This document shows positions 55,216 to 64,000 of a stretch of DNA of 64,000 nt, piece by piece. Origin of the DNA: Syngnathus acus (Eukaryota > Chordata > Actinopteri > Syngnathiformes > Syngnathidae). The stretch covers positions 6,289,001 through 6,353,000 of the forward strand of contig NC_051094.1 of NCBI RefSeq assembly GCF_901709675.1, read 5' to 3'. Positions within the stretch are counted from its first letter, which is position 1, and the number at the start of each line of letters is the position of its first letter. The notes beneath the pieces were generated by a model. That model searched no databases. It saw only the letters and a list, made by a program, of their open reading frames with translations, and was not told the origin of the DNA. Made by a program: the position numbers and the translations under genes.

Positions 55216-55220
55216 TGTGG

Positions 55221-55231
55221 ATATATATAAA
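55221..55231 (+). promoter_or_regulatory. TATA box of the CC chemokine gene
   Basis: ATATATATAAA about 50 bases upstream of the ATG at 55275, which predicts a very short 5' UTR. Confidence 0.6.
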
Positions 55232-55274
55232 GAGGAGATGAGCGTGTTTTCTTCACCCGTCGTTTGTTGCCATC

Positions 55275-56176
55275 ATGGAGCTGAAAACGGTTGTTGTGAC
55301 TCTGTGCCTCGTTGCTTTGGCCATCGACTCTACAGAAGGTAAACGCCACATTGCCATGGAATAGTAGGGGAAATTAAAAACATTTGCTTTTGTCAACGTT
55401 AAAATAAATTAGCATAATTAAGAAATACAGTGGGCTTAACAAATTTAGTGTAGTCAATTAGTCGTCATAATTCAAGAACCTAATTGTGAGGTCTATTAAT
55501 GGCTCACAGATGTTTGATAGTCGCTAACATATATATTTGTATGGGCTGTTTTGACTATAGTGTTGATCAGAAAATAAGAGAATTGACTATTTACAATAAT
55601 AAACATCATCAAATTGATAACTTTCTGACAGTGTCAATCAAGTTAGCATTCTTACCTTTGTAAAATCAGACCTTTTGAATTACTTTCATTAAATTGTACC
55701 ACTTTAATAAAATGACCAACTTGAGTCCAATATTCAATGTCATACAGCAAAGTGATGATAGTGGTGCAATGAAATGTTGATTTATATTTTTCACACAAAT
55801 CTAGCCAATGTTTACAATAAATCAGATTGAATGCAATTCATTTGTCCTTCCATTATAGGTGGCATCATTAAATGCTGCGTGAAAACCAGAAAGACCATCC
55901 CCAAGCCGGTACTCATGAAGGTCCAATCGTGGTACTTGCAGGACAGCACCGGACCTTGTGACATCGACGCTCTCGTGTAAGCTCCACCATGACTGCGTAA
56001 GTGTGTTGATGCTGTTTGCTATTATAAATATCTTCATTTCTTCATGGCTCCACAGCATGTACGTGGGGGCCTGGAAAAAGCCCATTTGTGCTGACCCCAG
56101 CATGGAGAAAGATCTGAACAGGGTTCAGAAGATCCAGCAGACGATGCTGGGAAAAGTACGCCGATCAGCGGCGTGA
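55275..56176 (+). CDS. CC chemokine, possibly CCL27/28-like
   Basis: Small secreted chemokine. Three exons, the standard CC layout: 55275-55338, 55859-55976 and 56056-56176, in phase, 100 residues. Signal peptide about residues 1-22 (MELKTVVVTLCLVALAIDST). The adjacent cysteines KCCVKT follow, then a third Cys in GPCDIDALV and a fourth in KPICADPS, followed by a C-terminal helix (LNRVQKIQQTML). The 'LQ..tGpCdIdAlV..' spacing resembles CCL27/CCL28 more than CCL19/21, but the family is fast-evolving and I would not fix a name. The basic tail KVRRSAA is compatible with glycosaminoglycan binding. Poly(A) signal AATAAA at 56343-56348. Confidence 0.88.
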
Positions 56177-56760
56177 GCATCTGACGTTGACTTGTGGTTT
56201 TGGAACATTCCTAATCATGACTGCTCCTGATCAATTCGCCTGGGGCTTGTGGTACTTTTTGTTTGTTGGTGTGTGTGTGTGTCACTTATCTCATTTCTAT
56301 TTTTATGAAGCCAAACTCATTCCGGGAATCATTTCACCTACAAATAAAGTCAGCCATGTTGTATTGAATATCAGGCGTGTAGTATTTGACTACATTTCGT
56401 TGATCAACTTGAAACATGAAGATAATAATAATTTCTTACTTTTACATATCTTATGATGAGTCAGTAGCAGCTTTTCATCTGTTTATAGTGAACCCTTGTT
56501 ACATCAGGGATAAGCCACCAGTGAAATCAGTTGCTAAATTGGTTTCAAATATTAATTAGAGATTGACAGATTAAAAAGGAGCAAATACATACAACCTCAG
56601 CAGCCCACTTAAATATTCTACATGCTTAGGGCACCTGCTAATGACCTGAAGGTCATATGAACCAAATCCTTTGTAGTGTGATATCATAAGAAAACATGAC
56701 TGTCAAATGATTAGGGTTATACATCTATTATTTCTCCGTATAATGTTCCCCGAATGACTC

Positions 56761-57544
56761 ATGTTCAGCCTTGTGATCATCGTCCTCGGAGGCATGATAG
56801 GCACAAGGTAAACTGAGTCTGAAAACAAGTTTTTTCAAATGAAAAAAAAAAAGGCAGAATGTTTCCGTCGCAGTTCGGACCGAACCTTCAGAGTGGAAGG
56901 TTACATAGTCTTCTTGATCAATGATCTCTTAAGCGCTGGGTTTACACTAACCAAAAATGCTGCCACTGAGGTAATATTAAACTGACCAAAAAAATTCCTC
57001 TACATGTATAATGATGGGGTTTTTTTTCACAGTCCTGTGCTGTCATTCTAATTCAGCACCCTCCACCAGTCGTGACAAATACAGAAGAACACATTGATGA
57101 TGTATTTAATGAGCACAATATAAGCTCATCATGCATCTGTTGTTGGATAATGAGTAGGTGAACAATGCTTCACTTTTTGTAAATTTAATAACTTGCCACA
57201 TGTTCATTCACATTCCCACTTCTAAAAACAATTTCTCCTCATTTCCGTCAGAATGTGGCACGAGTTTTTATCGGCATCAATGTGGATGGACACCATGTGT
57301 TCTCTTGGCCTCTGCATTTGTTGTGTTCTCCCAATTCTATTAAAGTTAAATATAAAGCTATGAGAGCTGTAGTTACTAAACACACTTGGTATGGCGTTAA
57401 ACCAGTCTGACTCACTATTTCTCTGGGCCTTTGAGAATTTTTACCTTGCAATTTGATATTTACAGGCAAACCATCCGGAAGGATCAGAAAACGGATGCTA
57501 TACCATTATCTGCCACTCGGAGGTGCTGTTTCCTCTATATTTGA
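56761..57544 (+). CDS. Speculative five-exon gene, type I membrane protein-like
   Basis: Not a recognised family. Five splice-bounded segments can be joined with agreeing phase: 56761-56807, 56874-56970, 57033-57157, 57252-57344 and 57466-57544, giving 146 residues. The first encodes a signal-peptide-like MFSLVIIVLGGMIGT. The second and third form a short ectodomain with an N-glycosylation sequon (HNISS). The fourth carries a hydrophobic TMCSLGLCICCVLPILLK stretch. The fifth gives a basic tail (QTIRKDQKTDAIPLSATRR) and a stop. Donors GTAAAC, GTAATA and GTGAAC and CAG acceptors are acceptable; the fourth donor (GTTAAA) is weak. The chance of a spurious chain is real, because segments were chosen for being open. 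It lies just downstream of the chemokine. Confidence 0.18.
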
Positions 57545-57626
57545 GTGACGTTTATTTATTATGAAAATATAAAGTAAATAGCACACAAACATACCCAGAA
57601 AACGGCCGTGTCAGGAGATGTGAATG

Positions 57627-57632
57627 TTTATT
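57627..57632 (-). terminator. Candidate poly(A) signal of znf367
   Basis: TTTATT on the plus strand, AATAAA on the gene strand, 1.63 kb beyond the znf367 stop. The intervening 57.63-59.26 kb has no recognised coding sequence and is most simply a long 3' UTR. Confidence 0.4.
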
Positions 57633-59259
57633 GAAAACCAAAAACGTTATGAGTGTATAGCTTGTTAGGAGAAGCCCGAGATTTTTGCAACAAGCAAGCA
57701 AGAATCACTCTATACAAGACTGTCAGGAGTATGTTAACATATGAAAGAAAATGATACTAGAATTCCACATCCAAAGTATTGGTAAATTGCGCATAATCAA
57801 TATTACTCTAACAATCTGTATATATTAAATGCCATCATTTTGTCAAAACACACACAAAAAACGACTATGGGTTAGAAACGCTTCAGAACAGGCTATAATC
57901 GGGTACAATAAACATTTGGTGACTTTTAACATTAACAATTTCCAGTTTCACCTCACAGGACATTTCCGAATCCAATAATAGAAATTTAAAACAGGTTTGG
58001 CGGCAGGTTTCCTTCTGAAAATACACCATAAAAGCTCAAGTCGGGCTATGACAAAATTTGGTACAGTGTTTTTTGTGTAGTGTAGCTTAAGACATACAAA
58101 ACCCAGCAAGCACTACAAAAATGCGAGACAAACAGGAGACGTTTATCCCAAAGTTATCCTCAACATTGCAAGCATAATCCAACATATATTTTACAACACA
58201 AGTGCTTTATGTATCCTTTAAATACTGACCAAACTATCCCAAAAAGGTATCATCTGGATGTCAGCGCTGATATTCAATTACCCTCTTTGAACCAATTTGC
58301 TGTCTTTTAATATAAAAGATGACAAAAAGTAAAATATAATATCCTGACCCCCTTTTTCCATCAAGCAGCACAGTTTGAGAAACTAAACCCTGATCAAGAG
58401 ACATGCAACCTCTACCCTTTCGATGCCGCACCACTGCCTTTTGGTAAACCGGATTTCTACCAAGCAGTGGTTGAGGGCGCCACTTGACGTTGCTGTCCAT
58501 TTGTCCTCTTAAATGTGATGAGTCAAATGAGGGAATAAACTTTTTTTTTTTTTTTAAATACAGTGGACATGCTGCAACCTGCAGTGGAATGACAAGCCTC
58601 ATTGGGGTTTAAAGTACCGCATCCAAACAAAACGACTTAAAAAAATGTTTCCCTTTACTACACTGCTTGGTGGAAAACTATTTGAAGTGCATGCGCTCGA
58701 TGGGGGCGCAGATCCAATGCGGTGAGAGGAAACAACGCTGCGAAAAGTGGATTAGGCTTGCAATGATCACCTGTCACTCTCACGAGAAGGTAACCCCGCC
58801 CCGCCCTAATCTCCCAAAAAAAAACCTGCCCATCGTTTAACACCACAAGGCCGCTGTTAGCAAAACTTACAACCATATTTACAGTCACTCGCTTGAAAAC
58901 ATACCTTTAGAAACGTATTACCGTCAAAGTGCAAAAGAAAACAAAACAAGTGCTCTTTGATCGCCTTCAAAAGGTCGAAAAGAAGAGCGACATTCTTCAT
59001 ATAGTTACATCTACAATAGCAGCCTAAAAGGATAAATGGAAGCTGAATAAGGTGCTTTAGCTTGTGCCTTCTTAGGGTGGAGAGGGACCGATGCTGTGCG
59101 GGAGCTTGTGAGCACTAATCTCAGGTCAATTCTTGAAAGCCAACAAGAAATGAGTAGGTAGATCTGTACTTGATTGATGGTGGTCGAGCTACAGTACACA
59201 ACTAAAGTAAGGAAGGCAGACTGGAGCTGGCCAGAAATAATACGGGGAGGGGGAGGCGC
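57633..59259 (-). other. znf367: Probable long 3' UTR of znf367
   Basis: No coding frame recognised on either strand. It lies between the znf367 stop codon and a candidate poly(A) signal. The assignment is by position only. Confidence 0.4.
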
Positions 59260-61271
<2,012 letters not shown>

Positions 61272-61571
61272 TGTTTACAAGTCAAAACTACTCGAAATGG
61301 CGAAAAATACGGACGGCTGCACTGTTTTCCCCCTCCAGAAGTTAAAAGTAGTTATTTAAAAACAAACAAACGGCGCACCGTGTCAATCCGGGCTAAATAT
61401 GTCCTTCATTTCCAGTAGGCGGAAAAAATAACTCCGTTGTTATCAACCGGGTATCCTCAAAAGTTACGAACTAACGATTACGACTTGTATCGTTGCGAGT
61501 CCTATCTGGCAGTCTGCGCCCACACAAGTGATTACACCGCGTTGCAAAATCGCGCCCGAGCAGTAAATGCA

Positions 61572-61859
61572 CCAATCGGCTACGGCAAATTCTACCCATG
61601 TGATAAAAGCTACCAATAGGACGAGTCAAGCTCGCTGACTTTGCGAATGGCAGGCCAGGAGCAAGGAAGTTATGGCGCTCAGCGGGTGTGATTGGTCGAG
61701 ACCTTACGTCCAATCAAGTTTGAACAGTGGGTGAACTTGGCCATCCGGATTGGCCAAGGAAGCGGATGCCGCCGTACGCGCGCCCTGGGTGGATCCAATG
61801 AGAGTGAAAGGCGGTTAATTTTACAGCGCCGATGAGCAGATGGCGCCCTTTTCCCGCGC
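61572..61859. promoter_or_regulatory. CCAAT-box array with E2F-type site upstream of znf367
   Basis: Six CCAAT or ATTGG pentamers at 61572, 61613, 61691, 61710, 61749 and 61795, in 228 bases, followed by TTTTCCCGCGC at 61849-61859. Repeated CCAAT boxes (NF-Y) with E2F sites typify promoters of cell-cycle genes. The array begins 300 bases upstream of the znf367 ATG and could also serve the divergent habp4. Confidence 0.6.
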
Positions 61860-62383
61860 ACAAGTACGTTTTGGGGTCAGTTTAAAGCGTTGGCTCCCCC
61901 GGTGTTACGTAATCATTTTAAACCGGACATTTTCAGAACAAAGGACCCACTGTGTCCCGTACTGCCGTTCACAAATCAAAACATAAATACCAAAATAACA
62001 ATAAATAACTAGACAAAATATTCTCAAATCAAGACGTATTTATGGCGTTCACACAACAGAGAGATGAAAGAGTCTCCTTTGAAGTCTGCATGACCGCATC
62101 TACAAGCTCCGAAAACAAATCATGTGGCAAATTTCATGGTTCTTACTAAAATCTGTATGATTTGTAAAACGACAAATAACCTGCACATCACCCGCATACT
62201 TTTTAAATAGGTATTACTGTATAAATAGGGCTTTAGGTGATTCAGGTCGGCAATGCAAATGAGAACATAGTAATTGCATTCCTGGAAACATAATTTTTAA
62301 ATAAATAAAATAAATGATTATGGATTAATAAATGTTTGGACGGAAGTAATATTTCGCTTCATTTTTTTTTTAACAAACGCTGG

Positions 62384-62391
62384 TGACGTCA
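62384..62391 (+). promoter_or_regulatory. Consensus CRE upstream of habp4
   Basis: Perfect TGACGTCA, 67 bases upstream of a TATAAAA element at 62458-62464. Position fits a proximal promoter site for habp4. Confidence 0.5.
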
Positions 62392-62457
62392 TCCCAAATC
62401 GACGACATGGATATTCATGAGGGGGCGTGACTGAGTTTACCGCAGGTGCAAAACAAT

Positions 62458-62464
62458 TATAAAA
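62458..62464 (+). promoter_or_regulatory. TATA box of habp4
   Basis: TATAAAA, predicting a start near 62488. A 5' UTR intron then runs to the acceptor CTCCAG before 62631, five bases upstream of the ATG at 62636. Confidence 0.6.
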
Positions 62465-62635
62465 TCGGATAGAACCGCTCGCACTCTTGTTCGAAGCTCA
62501 ATAGAGGTTTGACCGTCACCAGTGAAGGAGGAAAACTGTGGTTTGTGTACTTTTTGGTTTGTTTGTCTTATGTGTGTGTTTGTTTTTGTTAAATTGAATT
62601 ATTAATGACGACGTGAATTTCCACTCCAGATTAAG

Positions 62636-64000
62636 ATGTTACCGGACGCCTACGGCTGCGTTGTGGCCAACAGGTTCGGGAATCTTCCCGACGACGACAG
62701 CGACCCTTTGGATTTAATAAGCGAGGTGGAGCGCGAACAGGAGAGAAAGAGGAAGAAAAAGAAGGAGGAGGACGAACAAAAAGCCAAGCAGAAGAAATCT
62801 GGCCAGAAAGAATCCCAGAGGGACAGACGCATGCCCATTATTAAAACAGCCCTTCCAGAACCTGATGCAGGTACGTGACAGTCGACAAACAATGCCATCT
62901 CCTCATTGTGTTACTGGTCACTTTGCTTTGTCAGCTGCTGACTGTGAATGCTGGCAGGCTTTTCCAGGCCAGTGTTGTTTTGATAGTCCAAAAAAAGCAC
63001 CTATACATCAAAAGTGTCCAAACCTTGTCCTCTGAGCGCTGTCACGTTAAAGGGTTAAGCAAATAATGTTTTATTACCTATATAGATTTAACCAGATCTG
63101 TCAGACACATTTTCCTCATCATAGACGAACTGTTGTGGCTATAAAAATGTGTATCACCTCATCATTGAATAAACACAAGGTGAAAGAATGACAGTAAGGT
63201 CAACCTTATCCCATTGGTTGCAATCACTTATATGTACTGTATATGTGTGCATGTCAATCTGTTTTTTTAATCCCCCCCAGTTTGCAAGCAGCCAGCAGCT
63301 CGCAACAGAGGGGATGAAAGAGCAGAGGCAAAAAGAGGCTCCAAGATGCCAGTCTGTGGGGAGCGCAGGGCCAACCCAGCTGTGTATCCACAGGAATTCT
63401 CTGTCGCAAAGTATGGTTTCAAATGTTTAGTTGCCAATCATTCAGCAATTATGCACAACCTTTTATACCAAATACGACTTAAAACAATGTTTTGAGTAAT
63501 CATCTGAATATTTTTATTTTAAGATACTGCATATTGAACAAGAACACTCTGCTTAAATATAGGAGCAGCAAGTCACTATTTAACTGATTCAATTAAATAT
63601 TGTGTGCATAAATTAAATGATTAAAATGGTTACTAAACAGTTAAAGTTAAATATAATTGAACTGTACTTAATCTGAGCAATGGTAAAGTAACACTGTAAT
63701 TTTGTCAAAGGCCTTCCAACAATCGGGATACCGACTTCAAGAGTCGAGGGGGAGGCAGAGGTGGCAGAGGTGGGAGAGGAGGATACACAAGGAACTCTGA
63801 TTATTTTGTCCTGCGGGGCAAAAGAGAATATGACCGACACAATGGAACGTAAGTCTTTTTTTTATTATTTTTATTTAAATTTCCACATGTTTGGTGATTT
63901 TTTTAAGAGCACTTTTATTGTTGCCACTCTCACTGTAGCGGCATCTCACCGGATGAGAAGCGCGGCGGCAGAGGTCCCTGGAATTGGGGTTGTGTTGAAG
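62636..64000 (+). CDS. habp4: Hyaluronan/mRNA-binding protein 4 (5' part, cut by window end)
   Basis: RNA- and ribosome-associated protein of the HABP4/SERBP1 family. Four coding exons seen: 62636-62870, 63281-63410, 63711-63848 and 63939 to the window edge, in phase. The N terminus has the family signature YGCVVANRFGNLPDDDSDPL, followed by a Lys/Glu-rich coiled region (about residues 28-65). Exon 3 carries the RGG-type Gly/Arg repeat (SRGGGRGGRGGRGG) and LRGKREYDRHNGTG. Exon 4 starts ISPDEKRGGRGPWNWG, as in family members. The rest, including the C-terminal part, lies beyond the window. The divergent znf367 neighbour favours habp4 over serbp1. Confidence 0.92.

Larger units (their letters stand above)
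61272..62457. other. Divergent intergenic region between znf367 and habp4
   Basis: About 1.2 kb with CpG-rich promoter-like sequence on the znf367 side (61270-61870) and AT-rich sequence on the habp4 side. It contains the CCAAT array, an E2F-type site, an octamer ATGCAAAT at 62253-62260 and the CRE at 62384. No coding sequence. Confidence 0.6.

Noticed and set aside
57252-57344. Alternative reading frame of candidate exon 4 (starting NVARVFIGINVDG)
   Set aside because: Looks protein-like but does not join in phase to the open frame of the preceding candidate exon; kept only as a reminder that the gene model here is insecure.

Overview
The window is nuclear genomic DNA from a bony fish, most likely a percomorph teleost. 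It holds short intron-rich genes with vertebrate GT-AG splicing. One gene encodes the fish hormone isotocin (CYISNCPIG) and another vasotocin (CYIQNCPRG). It also holds fish-type repeats: an L2/CR1-like LINE, Tc1-like transposon remnants, and a tRNA-headed interspersed repeat. I cannot name the species from the sequence.

Layout, left to right: ptger4 (-, 2.6-4.7 kb); about 5 kb of gene-poor DNA with a decayed Tc1-like copy; mrps27 (-, 10.1-14.3 kb); a 5'-truncated LINE whose reverse-transcriptase frame is intact (+, 15.4-18.0 kb); znf366 (-, 19.7-23.9 kb, 5' UTR exon near 25.0 kb); isotocin-neurophysin (+, 27.0-27.9 kb); fabp1 (+, 29.6-30.9 kb); smyd1 (-, 31.7-35.4 kb); spr (-, 36.2-37.4 kb); lzts3 (+, 40.4-44.9 kb, probable 5' exon near 38.8 kb); ubox5 (+, 47.7-50.9 kb); vasotocin-neurophysin (+, 52.5-53.8 kb); a CC chemokine (+, 55.3-56.2 kb); a speculative five-exon membrane-protein candidate (+, 56.8-57.5 kb); znf367 (-, 59.3-61.3 kb, long 3' UTR); and the 5' part of habp4 (+, from 62.6 kb, cut by the window end).

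The two neurohypophysial hormone genes lie 25 kb apart on the same strand, in tail-to-head order. Fabp1, smyd1, spr, lzts3 and ubox5 sit between them. Lzts3 and ubox5 are neighbours of AVP/OXT in mammals, and fabp1-smyd1 and habp4-znf367 are also conserved pairs, so most of the window is ordered ancestral synteny rather than accessory DNA.

Coding frames were joined by hand using splice consensus, phase and remembered family sequences. All joined genes keep an open frame with phase-consistent junctions. The most interesting signals are: a 39-nt phase-preserving cassette exon in smyd1; a 100-residue Arg/Glu repeat inside lzts3; an apparent GC-AG intron in lzts3; neurophysin exon 2 similarity between the two hormone genes; a (TG)57 tract abutting the fabp1 TATA box; CRE, nuclear-receptor, NF-Y and E2F motif clusters at several promoters; and the unassigned candidate gene near 57 kb.
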